Below, in pieces: positions 9,156 to 18,405 of a DNA stretch of 64,000 bases. This DNA is from Amycolatopsis acidiphila (GTDB lineage Bacteria; Actinomycetota; Actinomycetes; Mycobacteriales; Pseudonocardiaceae), in the NCBI RefSeq assembly GCF_021391495.1, contig NZ_CP090063.1, positions 5,084,001 to 5,148,000 on the forward strand. Reading direction: 5' to 3'. A program made the position numbers and the translations under genes. The notes below the pieces were generated by a model that saw nothing but the letters and a program-made list of their open reading frames with translations, searched no databases and was not told where the DNA came from. Position 1 is the stretch's first letter. The number at the start of each line of letters is the position of its first letter.

Positions 9156-10363
9156 ATGAACGGTGCGAGCCGTCGCGGGAACGGCGGCCGTCTCGGACGA
9201 GGTGCCTCCTTCGCCGTGCTGGTCGCCGCCAACGTGCTGATGATGGCCACCGCGAGCGCCCCGTCGCCGATCTACCCGTTGTACCAGCAGCGGTGGGGCT
9301 TCTCGGTCACGATGCTCACGGTGATCTTCGCCGGCTACGTCGCCGGCCTGCTCGGCGCTCTGCTGACGGTCGGGTCCCTGAGTGACCACCTGGGCCGCCG
9401 ACGGGACCTGGTCGCTCGTGATCGCCCGCGTGGTGCAGGGCGTCGCCACGGGAACGGCCACGGGCGCACTCGCTGCCGGGCTGGTCGAGTTCTCGCCTGC
9501 GCGACGCCCGCATCTCGGGCCCACGATGACCGCGGTGGGCACGAGCGTCGGCATGGCGACCGGGGCGGGGGTCGTGGGGCTGCTCGTCCAGGTGACCGCC
9601 CATCCCGACGCGGTCGTCTTCCCCGCCCTGACGCCGGCGTTCGCGGGCCTGGCCGTGGTGGTGCTCACGATCCCCGAGACGCACACCCGGCGAGCCGGTG
9701 CGCTGGTCTCGCTGCGACCGCGAGCCCGCGTGCCCCGGGAGACCCGGCCGGAGTTCCTCGCCTCGGTCCCCGCCGTCGTCGCCGGGTGGTCCATGACCGG
9801 ACTGTTCCTCGCGCTGACCCCGTCGCTGGTGACCGACGTCCTGCACGTGCGGTTCGGCGCCGCGGGCGGCCTCGCCATCGCGGTGCTGTTCCTCGCCAAC
9901 AGCGCGGGCCGGGACCTGGGCCGTCCGGCACACGGCACGAGGAGCCACCTCGCTGGGAGCGGTCCTGCTGACCGCCGGGTCCGCCGGACTGGCCGCGGCC
10001 CTGGCGCTGACGTCCGCGATGTTCTTCGTCGCCGGCTCGGTCATCGCCGGGCTGGGCGTCGGCCTGACGTTCAACGGAACCCTCCGTGGCATCAGCGCCG
10101 CCACCACCGCGACGGCGCGGTCGGAGGTGTTCTCCGCCGCCTACGTGATCAGCTATGCGGCACTGAGCCTCCCGTCCCTCGCCGCCGGCCTGCTGGCGCG
10201 TTCGTGGGGCCTGGGATCCACGGCTTACCTGTACATCGCGTTCGTCGGCGTGCTGTCCTTGGGTGCCGCCGTCCACGCGGGTCGACCACGCGCCCGTCTG
10301 CGCCCCGGCGACGTGGTACCCGCGAACCTCGAGACCGTTCGCCCCGAGCGGACCCCGCACTGA
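9156..10363 (+). pseudogene. MFS transporter broken by two frame changes and a deletion
   Basis: Three pieces of one major-facilitator transporter lie in three frames. Piece 1 (9156 to about 9400) has the start and the loop motif GSLSDHLGRRR. Piece 2 (about 9395-9910) resumes at DGTWSLVIARVVQG and runs through several membrane helices to LANSAG. Piece 3 (about 9940-10363) reads SAMFFVAGSVIAGLGVG to the end. At the first junction the helix that normally follows the DHLGRR loop is missing, so this is a deletion plus a frame change and not just a miscalled base. It sits between the HD protein and the oxidoreductase on the same strand. A transporter is unlikely to be made unless the sequence is wrong at both places. 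Confidence 0.8.
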
Positions 10364-10409
10364 GCCCGAACCACCTGCATCCGCCCGAACGTCTTGGAAG
10401 GACCCGAGC

Positions 10410-11327
10410 ATGCGAGCCATCACCGTGCGAGACCGCGACGCGGGCGTCGGCGGACTCACCCTCACCGACCTGCCTTACCCCCACGCCGCCGAGAACGACG
10501 TCATCGTGCGGGTGCACGCCGCGGGCTTCACCCCCGGAGAGCTCGACTGGCCGGGAACGTGGACCGACCGCGCGGGCCGCGACCGGACGCCCAGCGTCCC
10601 CGGGCACGAACTGTCCGGAGTCGTCGTCGAGCTGGGCTACGGAACCACCGGCCTCACCGTCGGCCAGCGGGTGTTCGGCCTGACCGACTGGACCCGCAAC
10701 GGCTCCCTGGCCGAGTACACCGCGGTGGAGGCTCGCAACCTGGCCCCGCTCGCGGCCGACATCGAGCACACCGTGGCCGCCGCGCTGCCCATCTCCGGAC
10801 TGACCGCATGGCAGGGACTGTTCGACCACGCGCGCCTCACCACGGGCCAGACCGTGCTCGTCCACGGCGCCGCGGGCGGCGTCGGCTCCATCGCCGTCCA
10901 ACTCGCCCGCGAGGCAGGCGCCCACGTGATCGGCACCGGCCGGGCCGACGACCGCGACGTCGTACTCGGCCTCGGCGCGCGGGCCTTCCTCGACCTGGGC
11001 ACCGACGACCTGGCGAGCGTCGGCGAGGTCGACGTGGTGTTGGACGTCATCGGCGGCGACGTCCTCCAGCAGTCCACTGCGCTCGTACGCCCCGGCGGCA
11101 CCCTCGTCACCATCGCCGCGCCACCCACCCTCCAGCCCCACGACGGCCGGGCCATCTTCTTCGTCGTCGAACCCGACCGCGCCCGGCTCGCCGACCTCGC
11201 CCAGCGCCTGCGGGACGGACGACTCAAGCCGATCGCCGGCCCCGTGCGACCGCTCTCCGAGACCGCCGACGCGTTCGCCCGCCGCCGGCGCGCCCCCGGC
11301 AAGACGATCATCCAGGTCACGGGATGA
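10410..11327 (+). CDS. NADPH:quinone oxidoreductase-like protein (zinc-less MDR)
   Basis: A 305-residue medium-chain dehydrogenase/reductase of the quinone oxidoreductase type. The N-terminal half is the GroES-like substrate fold with PSVPGHELSGVV; the cofactor fold has VHGAAGGVGSIAVQLA, the family's AAGGVG dinucleotide motif. No cysteines typical of structural or catalytic zinc sites are present. GGAAGGA lies 7 nt before the ATG at 10410. It follows the broken MFS gene by 46 nt. Likely an NADPH-dependent reductase of quinones or enones; the physiological substrate is unknown. Confidence 0.85.
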   Translation: MRAITVRDRDAGVGGLTLTDLPYPHAAENDVIVRVHAAGFTPGELDWPGTWTDRAGRDRTPSVPGHELSGVVVELGYGTTGLTVGQRVFGLTDWTRNGSLAEYTAVEARNLAPLAADIEHTVAAALPISGLTAWQGLFDHARLTTGQTVLVHGAAGGVGSIAVQLAREAGAHVIGTGRADDRDVVLGLGARAFLDLGTDDLASVGEVDVVLDVIGGDVLQQSTALVRPGGTLVTIAAPPTLQPHDGRAIFFVVEPDRARLADLAQRLRDGRLKPIAGPVRPLSETADAFARRRRAPGKTIIQVTG

Positions 11328-11418
11328 CAAGGAGCGCGGCATTCGTGATCGGCAGCCGGATCGCCGGTGACCCCGTGCCGGGAATCCGAGCCTCGTGACC
11401 GAAGCGGCCGGCCGTTCC

Positions 11419-11432
11419 TGTAATCCTTTACG
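11419..11432. promoter_or_regulatory. LacI-type operator before the LacI gene
   Basis: TGTAATCCTTTACG has the half-sites TGTAA and TTACG around four bases. It lies 8 nt before the GTG of the LacI gene, and GTAAAGGATT (its other strand) is repeated at 19313-19322 before the catabolic operon. This supports autoregulation. Confidence 0.6.
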
Positions 11433-11440
11433 CTGGGTTG

Positions 11441-12493
11441 GTGGCAGAACGATCGCGGAGACGTCAGGGCCAGCGGACGGTCAGTATCAGGGATGTCGCA
11501 GAGGCCGCCGGGGTCTCCGTGGCCACGGTCTCCCGCGCGCTGAGCGCCGACTCGGCCAGTTTCCAGATTCGTCCCGAGACCCGGCAGCACGTGCTGGAGA
11601 CCAGCGCGGCCCTGGGCTACCGTCCGAACGACCTCGCACGGGCGCTGCTGCAGCAACGTACCTCGGTCATCGGCGTCATCGTGCCCGACATCGCCAACCC
11701 GTTCTACACCGGCGTCGTGCGCGGCATCGAGGACGTCGCCTCCGAGGCCGGCTACCGCATGGTGCTGTGCAACACCGACCGTGAACCCGACCGCCTGGAC
11801 AAGTACCTCGAGACGTTGGTGTCGAGCCGGGTCGACGGTGTGCTCATCGCCGGCGGTGCGGCGGACACCCCGCTCGACGTGGACGTCTTCACGCGGTACC
11901 ACACGAAAGTGGTCGTCGTGGGCAGGCACGACGTGGCGTGCCCGTCGGTGCAGCTCGACAACGTCGCCGCCGGGGCGGCGATCACCGCGCACCTCGCCGG
12001 GCTCGGCCACCGGCGGATCGCGCTCATCGCCGGTCCCGGCGACTCCCGCACCATGCGCGATCGCCTGGAGGGTTACCGCAGCGCGTTGCGCGCACACGGG
12101 CTTCCGCAGCTCGACGAGCTGATCAGGCGAGGCGAGCTGGACGAGGACTCCGGCTATCGCGCGGCGGGCGAACTGTCCACGATGGACGTTCCCCCGACGG
12201 GCATCGTGACGCTCAACGACCGGATGGCGGTCGGCGCTCTCGCGGCACTGCATGATCGGGGCATTTCCGTGCCCCAGAAGGTATCGGTCACGGGATTCGA
12301 CGACGTGTCGTTCGCGTCCTACGTCCGGCCGAAGTTGACGACGGTCTCGGTGCCGACCTACCGCATCGGCACCACCGCGGCCGAGCTGCTGCTCAGCGCG
12401 CTCCGCGGCGAGCCGGACAGCGACGGGGGCAAGCGGGTTGTGCTGCCCACCGAGGTGGTCATCCGGGACAGCTCCGCGCCGCCGCCGGCGTAG
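11441..12493 (+). CDS. LacI-family transcriptional regulator
   Basis: A 350-residue regulator. The N-terminal helix-turn-helix reads IRDVAEAAGVSVATVSRAL, the LacI signature, followed by a hinge (RPNDLARALLQQ) and a periplasmic-binding-protein-like sugar-sensing domain (IGVIVPDIANPFYTGVVRG to the end). The GTG at 11441 is chosen; a TTG one codon earlier is possible. The 3' end overlaps the convergent kinase gene by 35 nt. An operator-like TGTAA-N4-TTACG lies just before it and two related sites lie at the head of the minus-strand operon. It therefore probably represses both itself and that operon until a pathway sugar acid binds. Confidence 0.92.
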   Translation: MAERSRRRQGQRTVSIRDVAEAAGVSVATVSRALSADSASFQIRPETRQHVLETSAALGYRPNDLARALLQQRTSVIGVIVPDIANPFYTGVVRGIEDVASEAGYRMVLCNTDREPDRLDKYLETLVSSRVDGVLIAGGAADTPLDVDVFTRYHTKVVVVGRHDVACPSVQLDNVAAGAAITAHLAGLGHRRIALIAGPGDSRTMRDRLEGYRSALRAHGLPQLDELIRRGELDEDSGYRAAGELSTMDVPPTGIVTLNDRMAVGALAALHDRGISVPQKVSVTGFDDVSFASYVRPKLTTVSVPTYRIGTTAAELLLSALRGEPDSDGGKRVVLPTEVVIRDSSAPPPA

Positions 12494-13694
12494 CGCTTCC
12501 GGCGGCGTCGACCAGGAGATCCGGGGCACCCATCTGACCGCCCTTGAAGGCGATCTCGATCGTGGAGCCGTCGTCGAGCCGGGCCGTGCACAGCGGTACG
12601 GCGTCGGCGAGCCGCGCGAGCATCGACACCGATCGCACGCCGAGGGCACGTGCGACACTGGTCGAGGTGTCGCCGCCACAGACGACGAAGCGCCGCGCGA
12701 AGCCGTCCCGGTGGATCCGCCGTGCCGCGGCGGCGAGCGCTCGCCGGATCCGCGCACCCGAACCGTGCCCCTGATCGTTCGGTGCGCGCACGATCACGGG
12801 CACCCCGTCGCGCAAGGCCCGCACCGCCTGGCCCGTCGCCGAGGTCCGGAACACCGCGAAACCCGCCGATTCGGCGTGGGAGAGCTGCTCTGCCGTCACC
12901 GGCGAGCGGCTGCCCGACAGCACGACCGTCGCCGGTTCCGGGTCCACTGTGGACGCCGGGAGCGGGGTGCGGCCGAGCAGCCCGGCGACGCCGACCGCGA
13001 CGCTCGACGGGCCGGCCACCAGGTAGGGCGTCTGCGCTCTGCCGAGCACCGACCGGCCGAACGCCCCGACGTGCTCGTCGGTGAGCGCGTCCACCACCAG
13101 CAGACCCGGCTCTGCGGTGGCCAGCGTGGCATCGAGGTCTTCCAGCTGCGGCAGCGGCAGGCTCCGCACCGGCAGGCTCGTCTGGGACGCGAGCATCCGC
13201 ACCAGGTCGGCTTCCCGTGCGGGCGTCGTCGGATGCCGGGACATGCTGGGGTGACGGTCCAGCCGGTAGGTCCGCCCGTCGAGACCGTAGGTCGCGAAGA
13301 GGTTGCCGAAACAGCAGTAGCGGCCGAGGTGCGGGCACCCGCCCAGGACGGGAACGACGTCCTGGGCCAGCGCCCGCGACCCGACGGCCAGCGCGTGCCC
13401 GATGTTGCCGACCCGGGCCGAGGAGTCGAAGGTCGAGCACACCTTGTACTGCACGAGCGCCGCACCGAGCCCGGTCAGTGCCGAGAGCGCGGCGAGCCAC
13501 TCCCGCTCGAGCTCCTGGATGCCGACGATCCGGCCGCTGCCCGCGATGCCGACGCACTCCAGGCCCGGATACGCGGCGAGCTCCGCCGGTTCCGGTGGGG
13601 ACAGGAACACCGCGGCGGAGACGCCGGCGAGCGTGTACCGCTCGAGCACGTCCGTCGCGCCGGTGAAGTCGTCGGCGTAGTAGGCCAGCCGCAT
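12459..13694 (-). CDS. Four-carbon acid sugar kinase family protein (DUF1537)
   Basis: A 411-residue protein of the DUF1537 family, whose members phosphorylate sugar acids such as 3-oxo-tetronate, D-threonate or D-erythronate. The N-terminal domain starts YYADDFTGATDVLE, the family's ADDFTGA motif. The C-terminal nucleotide-binding domain has VVLSGSRSPVTAEQ and VVCGGDTSTSVARALGV. It is the last gene of the minus-strand operon, one base from the permease, and its tail overlaps the LacI gene. With the class II aldolase/decarboxylase in the same operon it gives the kinase-plus-decarboxylase pair typical of tetronate catabolism. Exact substrate not determinable here. Confidence 0.85.
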   Translation of the reverse strand: MRLAYYADDFTGATDVLERYTLAGVSAAVFLSPPEPAELAAYPGLECVGIAGSGRIVGIQELEREWLAALSALTGLGAALVQYKVCSTFDSSARVGNIGHALAVGSRALAQDVVPVLGGCPHLGRYCCFGNLFATYGLDGRTYRLDRHPSMSRHPTTPAREADLVRMLASQTSLPVRSLPLPQLEDLDATLATAEPGLLVVDALTDEHVGAFGRSVLGRAQTPYLVAGPSSVAVGVAGLLGRTPLPASTVDPEPATVVLSGSRSPVTAEQLSHAESAGFAVFRTSATGQAVRALRDGVPVIVRAPNDQGHGSGARIRRALAAAARRIHRDGFARRFVVCGGDTSTSVARALGVRSVSMLARLADAVPLCTARLDDGSTIEIAFKGGQMGAPDLLVDAAGSATPAAARSCPG

Positions 13695-13695
13695 T

Positions 13696-15315
13696 TCAGA
13701 TCACGATTCCCGACAGCGGTCCCTTCGCCATCAGGTAAATGATCACGATGAACAGCGCCAGGTACAGCAGACTCCACCAGAACGTCCGGCGGAACAGCAC
13801 GCCCTCGTGCCCGGACAGACCGACCGCGGCCGCCGCCATCGCGAGGTTCTGCGGACTGATCAGCTTGCCGAGCGAGCCCGCCGCGCTGTTGGCGCCCGCG
13901 AGCAGGTAGGCGCTGACGCCGATGTGCTGTGCCGACGCCACCTGCACCGCGCCGAACAGGGCGTTGGCCGAGGTGTCGGACCCGGTCGCCGCGACACCCA
14001 GCCAGCCGAGCACCGGCGACAGCAGCACGAAGGCACTCCCCGCGCCCGCGAAGAACGCGCCGATCGTCGCCGCCTGGCCCGAGTAGTTGAGCAGGTAGGC
14101 GAACGCGAGCACGCACATCACGGTCGCGGCGGCGAAGCGGATCTGCACCGCGGAAGCCTTGTACTCTCTCAGTCCGGTGCGCCAGCGGATCCGCAGGACG
14201 AGCATCGCGATGAGGCCGGTGACGAGCAAAACCGTGCCGGTCGCGCTGACGAAGTCGATGGTGAAGGTCCGCAGCGACACCGGCGACCCGTTGGGGCGGA
14301 CCACTTTCGTGCCCGGCCAGACGAAGCTCACCGACAACCCGCCCACCGCCCGGCTGACCGGCCCGTCGATCGACACCAGCGCGAGCAACGCCGTGAGCAC
14401 GGCGTACGGGACGAACGCCCGCACCGTCGGCCAGAGCGTGAGCGGCCGCGACCGCATCGCCGTGGGGCTGCGCGCGGCCCCGGGGGCCTCCGCGGCGACC
14501 GGCCGCGTGCGGCGCAGCCGCAGCACCGCGACACCCGCCAGCGCGGCGAGCACCGCGCCGCCGAGGTCGGCCAGCTGGAACGCGACGTAGTTCGAGACGA
14601 CGAACTGCCCGACACTGAACCCGGCCGCGAGCGCCAGCGCGAGCGGCCACAGCTCACGCAGGCAGCGCCAGCCGCCGAGCACGAGCAGGAGTACGAACGG
14701 CACGAAGAACGCGACCATCGCCGACTGCCTGCCGACCATGTCGCCCAGCGGTTCCGCGGCGAGCCCCGTGGTCTTGCTCAGCGTCAGGATCGGGTTGCCC
14801 ACCGAGCCGAACGCGGTGCCCGCCGCGTCGGCGAACAACGCCACGGTCGCCGCACGGACCGGCGAGTAGCCCATCGCCAGCAACAAGGCCGCGACGACTG
14901 CGATCGGCGCGCCGAAGCCCGCCATGGCCTCCAGCAACGACCCGAAGCAGAACGCGACGACCAGCGCCTGCACCCGAACGTCGTCGGAGAGCACCAGGAA
15001 CGTCTCGCGCACCCGGTCCAGGTACCCGGAGACCTGGACGAGCCGGTTCACCCAGACCGCGTTCAGCACGATCCAGACGATGGGGAACAACCCGGCGGCC
15101 GCTCCTTCGACGGTCGTGCTCAGCGCGGTCACCGGCGGCAGCCGGTACACCAGCACGGCCACGGCGAGCGCGGCGAGCACGCTGATCAGCGCGGCCCAGT
15201 GCGCCCGCATCCGGACGACGCCGAGCAGGACGAGCAGGAGTACCAGCGGCAGCGAGGCGGTCAGTGCCGACCACGCCAGCGACCTGCCTACGGGAGTGAT
15301 GAGCTGATGGTGCAT
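13696..15315 (-). CDS. LctP-family lactate/hydroxy-acid permease
   Basis: A 539-residue membrane protein with about 12-13 hydrophobic helices and the LctP landmarks GAAAGLFPIVWIVLNAVW, SLLEAMAGFGAPIAVVAA and DTSANALFGAVQ. Family members are proton symporters for L-lactate, D-lactate or glycolate, so a related hydroxy acid from this pathway is the likely cargo. The ATG at 15315 has a strong GAGGAG six bases upstream, but that site is inside an 8-bp inverted repeat that may hide it. It lies between the dehydrogenase and the kinase in the LacI-linked operon. Confidence 0.9.
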   Translation of the reverse strand: MHHQLITPVGRSLAWSALTASLPLVLLLVLLGVVRMRAHWAALISVLAALAVAVLVYRLPPVTALSTTVEGAAAGLFPIVWIVLNAVWVNRLVQVSGYLDRVRETFLVLSDDVRVQALVVAFCFGSLLEAMAGFGAPIAVVAALLLAMGYSPVRAATVALFADAAGTAFGSVGNPILTLSKTTGLAAEPLGDMVGRQSAMVAFFVPFVLLLVLGGWRCLRELWPLALALAAGFSVGQFVVSNYVAFQLADLGGAVLAALAGVAVLRLRRTRPVAAEAPGAARSPTAMRSRPLTLWPTVRAFVPYAVLTALLALVSIDGPVSRAVGGLSVSFVWPGTKVVRPNGSPVSLRTFTIDFVSATGTVLLVTGLIAMLVLRIRWRTGLREYKASAVQIRFAAATVMCVLAFAYLLNYSGQAATIGAFFAGAGSAFVLLSPVLGWLGVAATGSDTSANALFGAVQVASAQHIGVSAYLLAGANSAAGSLGKLISPQNLAMAAAAVGLSGHEGVLFRRTFWWSLLYLALFIVIIYLMAKGPLSGIVI

Positions 15316-15321
15316 GACATG

Positions 15322-15361
15322 CTCCTCGGATAGACCTGTGGCCCCCGGCCGGCCCGAGGAG
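15322..15361 (-). promoter_or_regulatory. lctP: Intercistronic hairpin sequestering the permease Shine-Dalgarno
   Basis: On the minus strand CTCCTCGG (15361-15354), starting directly after the dehydrogenase stop, can pair with CCGAGGAG (15329-15322), which contains the GAGGAG of lctP. This is an 8-bp perfect stem with a 24-nt loop. Ribosomes ending the upstream gene, or an RNA-binding factor, may be needed to open it. Confidence 0.45.
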
Positions 15362-16468
15362 TCATGGCACGATGACCACCTTCAGCGGGTCCCCTTCCCT
15401 CTCCCTGATCACCCGGAACGCCTCGCCGATCTGCTCGAGCGGAAAGTGGTGGGTGACGAGTTCCTTGCCGCGCAACGCCCCGCTGGCCGCGAGCGCCACC
15501 GCGCGCTCCACGTTGTTGCCGCCCTCACCGCGTGAGGTGTACATCGTGATGTCCTTGCGGATCGCGGCGCTCAGGTCGAACTCGACCTTGCCCGGGTAGA
15601 ACGCGACGAAGAGGATCTTCCCGCCGCGCTTGGTGACCTCGACGGCCTGCTGCGGTGTGGACGGTCCCCCCGAGGCCTCGATCGTCAGGTCCGGGCCCAC
15701 GCCACCGGTGAGCTCGAGGACGCGCTCCACCGGGTCGGTCTCCTGGGCGTTGACCACCTGGTCGACGCCCAGCCGCAGGCCCAGATCGAGCCGGGACTGG
15801 CGGGTGCCCACCAGGATGACCTTCGCCGCGCCCATCACCTTGCACACCTGCGCGGTCATCAAGCCGACCGCCCCTGGCCCGAACACGACGACGGTCTGGC
15901 CGACGATGTAGCCCTGCGCGGTGTCCAGCCCGTAGAGCCCGGTGCCGGCGGTCGTGATCAGCACGGCGTCTTCGGGCGAGAGGTGCTCGGGCAGCCGGTA
16001 GAGCGCGCTGACGTGGTGCACGGCGTACTCGGCGAAGCCACCGTCGGTCGTCATGCCGGTGGCCCGGTGCCCCTTGCCGGTGTCGCCGTAGTTGAGGCAC
16101 GCGGTGTACTTGCCGGTCACGCAGTTGGCGCACCGGCCGCAGCCGCGGTGCGCTTCGATGCAGACCTTGTCGCCGGGCGCGAACTCGTCCACATTGGACC
16201 CGACGGCGACGATCGTGCCCGTCCACTCGTGGCCGGGCGTGTACTCGCCGAACGGCGGGGTCTGCGGGAAGTGCCCGTCGAGGATCTTCAGGTCCGTACC
16301 GCACGCGCCACACATGGCCACGCGCACCAGGACCTCGTCGGGCCCGTACGACGGGACGTCGCGCTCGACCACGCGGAGGTCGCCGGGTCCGAACAGGACC
16401 GCGGCCCGCATCCGGTCCGGGATGCCGCCGGAAGGCGCGGGAGCGGACGTGACTGCCGATTGGCTCAT
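15362..16468 (-). CDS. Zinc-dependent alcohol/polyol dehydrogenase (MDR)
   Basis: A 368-residue medium-chain dehydrogenase. Catalytic zinc ligands are visible in CGACGTD and PGHEW; the structural zinc lobe is GCGRCANCVTGKYTAC. The Rossmann segment is VVVFGPGAVGLMTAQVC. Such enzymes oxidise secondary alcohols of polyols or sugar acids with NAD(P)+. As a member of the LacI-linked operon it is the likely first oxidation step, making the keto acid used by the kinase and the aldolase. GAGAGG precedes the ATG. It ends next to the hairpin that covers the permease ribosome site. Confidence 0.9.
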   Translation of the reverse strand: MSQSAVTSAPAPSGGIPDRMRAAVLFGPGDLRVVERDVPSYGPDEVLVRVAMCGACGTDLKILDGHFPQTPPFGEYTPGHEWTGTIVAVGSNVDEFAPGDKVCIEAHRGCGRCANCVTGKYTACLNYGDTGKGHRATGMTTDGGFAEYAVHHVSALYRLPEHLSPEDAVLITTAGTGLYGLDTAQGYIVGQTVVVFGPGAVGLMTAQVCKVMGAAKVILVGTRQSRLDLGLRLGVDQVVNAQETDPVERVLELTGGVGPDLTIEASGGPSTPQQAVEVTKRGGKILFVAFYPGKVEFDLSAAIRKDITMYTSRGEGGNNVERAVALAASGALRGKELVTHHFPLEQIGEAFRVIREREGDPLKVVIVP

Positions 16469-16499
16469 CGTTGAACCTCTCTCGGTTGAGGGTGTCGGA

Positions 16500-17729
16500 C
16501 TACTGCCGGGCGAGCAGGCGGATCAACTCCTCGGCCGCCAGTGTGCCCAGCTCGGGATCGTTGATCGTGAGCGCGCGGCGTTCGATGCGGACGTTCTCCG
16601 GCGCGAGCGCGACGAACTCGTCGACGAACGCCGCGTTCGCCGCCGGGTCGTGCAGGGGCCCGCCCGGGGAGCCGACCTGCGACCAGCCCAGCTCGGGGAG
16701 CACGACGGTCACCGGTCCCGTCGCGGCACCGAGCCGTTTCGCCATGGTGCGTGCGACGTGGACGAGTTCCTCCGCGCTCGCGCGCACGTTGGTGTTGTTC
16801 GGGTTGTGGTAGTGGATGGCCCGCTCGCGCAACGGCTCCGGGATGGTCTCCGCCGCGGCGAAACAGTGGTACTCGAGCCCGCCGGGCAGCACGACCTGCG
16901 GGATGCCACGCTCTCCCGCAGCCGTGAGCCTGCCCTCGCGCACGGGCGTGTAGATGTCGTCGGGGTACAGCTCCGCGAGCACCTCGTGGGTCGTGATGTC
17001 GAGGACACCGTCGAACAGCCCCTCGCGGATCAGCCGTTCCATCGCCGAGCCGGACGCGCCCGAGGCGTGGAAGGGCACCACCTCGAGCCCGCTCGCCCGC
17101 AGGCGCTCGATGGCGGTCGTCACCGCTGCGTGCGTGTTGCCGAACGCCGTCACCGCGACGACCCGCTTGCCCCGCGGCGCCTCGTAGCTGCCGGCGCGTG
17201 CCATCCCCACCACCGCGGCCGCCGCCTGCCGCAGCACGGTTCCGGTGATCTGGTTGGGCCCGCCCAGCAGGTCGCCGACCGAGAACGAGACCGTGATGTC
17301 GGCATCGCCGATGAAGCCACGCAGGTTGCCGGACGCCACAGTGGACACGACGTGCTTCGGCAGGCCGAACGGCAGCGACCGCATCGCCGCCCCTGTCACG
17401 GCGGTGCCCTGGTTGCCGCCGACCCCGAGCACGCCGTGCAGCCTGTCCTGGTGGTGCCACAGGCTCAGGATCGTGCCCGCCCCGGTGGCCATCGCCGCCA
17501 TCGCGTGGTCACGGCGCGCGTGCTCGCGAAGGTCGGCGAGCCGCTCCCCCGCGGCGGAGGCGACGACCGACGCCGGCACGTCGGACAACGCCTCCTCCCG
17601 CGGGCCGCTGCGCAGGCCGACGTCGACGACCTTGGGTTCGCAGCCCCAGCGCCGCACCTCGGAGACCAGGAACTCGGTCTCCTCCCGCTTCGTATCCACT
17701 GTGGACACGATCGCGATGACGGGGTCCAT
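16500..17729 (-). CDS. Tm-1-like ATP-binding domain protein (UPF0261)
   Basis: A 409-residue protein starting VIAIVSTVDTKREET, the usual opening of Tm-1-like/UPF0261 proteins. It continues with the family segments GVGGNQGTAV, LPFGLPKHVVSTVASGN, VTAFGNTHAAV and VLPGGLEYHC. These proteins have an ATP-binding Rossmann-like half and are found in several catabolic operons, often fused or adjacent to a TIM-barrel partner, which is not seen here. The biochemical role is unsettled. Its ATG overlaps the aldolase stop by one base (TGATG), so translation is coupled. Confidence 0.82.
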   Translation of the reverse strand: MDPVIAIVSTVDTKREETEFLVSEVRRWGCEPKVVDVGLRSGPREEALSDVPASVVASAAGERLADLREHARRDHAMAAMATGAGTILSLWHHQDRLHGVLGVGGNQGTAVTGAAMRSLPFGLPKHVVSTVASGNLRGFIGDADITVSFSVGDLLGGPNQITGTVLRQAAAAVVGMARAGSYEAPRGKRVVAVTAFGNTHAAVTTAIERLRASGLEVVPFHASGASGSAMERLIREGLFDGVLDITTHEVLAELYPDDIYTPVREGRLTAAGERGIPQVVLPGGLEYHCFAAAETIPEPLRERAIHYHNPNNTNVRASAEELVHVARTMAKRLGAATGPVTVVLPELGWSQVGSPGGPLHDPAANAAFVDEFVALAPENVRIERRALTINDPELGTLAAEELIRLLARQ

Positions 17730-18394
17730 CACCTGACCTCCGCGAGCGGGTCGCCGTCGTGCGCCAGCGCCAGGCCCGCGGGAACCCCGCCGGTGATCTG
17801 CGCGGCCAGCAACGCCACCTTGGCGTTGTCCTCGAGGTACTCCGTGCGGTAGTACGCCGTGCGCAGGTCGGGCCCGACGGTGACGGTTCCGTGCTCCCGC
17901 ATGATCAGCCCGCGGATCCCGGTGCCGGAGAACTTCTCCAGCACCGCGTCCGCGAGTTCCTGGGAGCCCGCCGGCAGCAGGTCGACGCTGTCGAGCGCGC
18001 GAAGGTGCCCGCGGGCGGCGGCGTGCACGAGCGCCGGCACCTCGTTGGCCACCGCGAAGGCGACCGCGTACGGCGGGTGCAGATGGACGACGGCGCCTAC
18101 CTCCGCGCGGCACTGGTAGATCCCGGCGTGCCACAGCCATTCCTTGGACGGCTTGCGGCCCACGTCCAGCACCTCGCCCGACAGTCTCATCAGCACGGTG
18201 TCGGCCGCGGTCATGTCACCCTGGCAACAGCTGGTCACCTTGATCAGCATCAGGTCGGTGCCGGGCACCCGTACGCTGTTGTTGCCACTGACCCCGGGCA
18301 CCAGTCCCTTCTCGTAGCCACGCCGGGACACCGCAGCCAGCTCGTCACGCAATGCCTGCAGTACTCCGGGATCCACCCCGTTGTCCACGACCAC
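17729..18394 (-). CDS. Class II aldolase/adducin family protein (OtnC-like decarboxylase or aldolase)
   Basis: A 221-residue zinc enzyme with the class II aldolase pattern: VPGVSGNNSVRV (phosphate/carbonyl loop), VVHLHPPYAVAF (two zinc His) and IMREHGTVTVG (third His). Relatives are fuculose-phosphate aldolase, ribulose-phosphate epimerases and the 3-oxo-tetronate-4-phosphate decarboxylase OtnC. Beside a DUF1537 kinase the OtnC role is most likely. GTG at 18394 has GGAGG very close; GTG at 18388 has better spacing, so the start may be two codons later. Confidence 0.85.
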   Translation of the reverse strand: MVVDNGVDPGVLQALRDELAAVSRRGYEKGLVPGVSGNNSVRVPGTDLMLIKVTSCCQGDMTAADTVLMRLSGEVLDVGRKPSKEWLWHAGIYQCRAEVGAVVHLHPPYAVAFAVANEVPALVHAAARGHLRALDSVDLLPAGSQELADAVLEKFSGTGIRGLIMREHGTVTVGPDLRTAYYRTEYLEDNAKVALLAAQITGGVPAGLALAHDGDPLAEVR

Positions 18395-18405
18395 GTCCTC
18401 CGTCC

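Noticed and set aside
13807..15333. A 508-codon plus-strand frame opposite the LctP permease
   Set aside because: Antisense shadow of a membrane protein: extremely Arg/Glu/Gln-rich, no domains and no start site.
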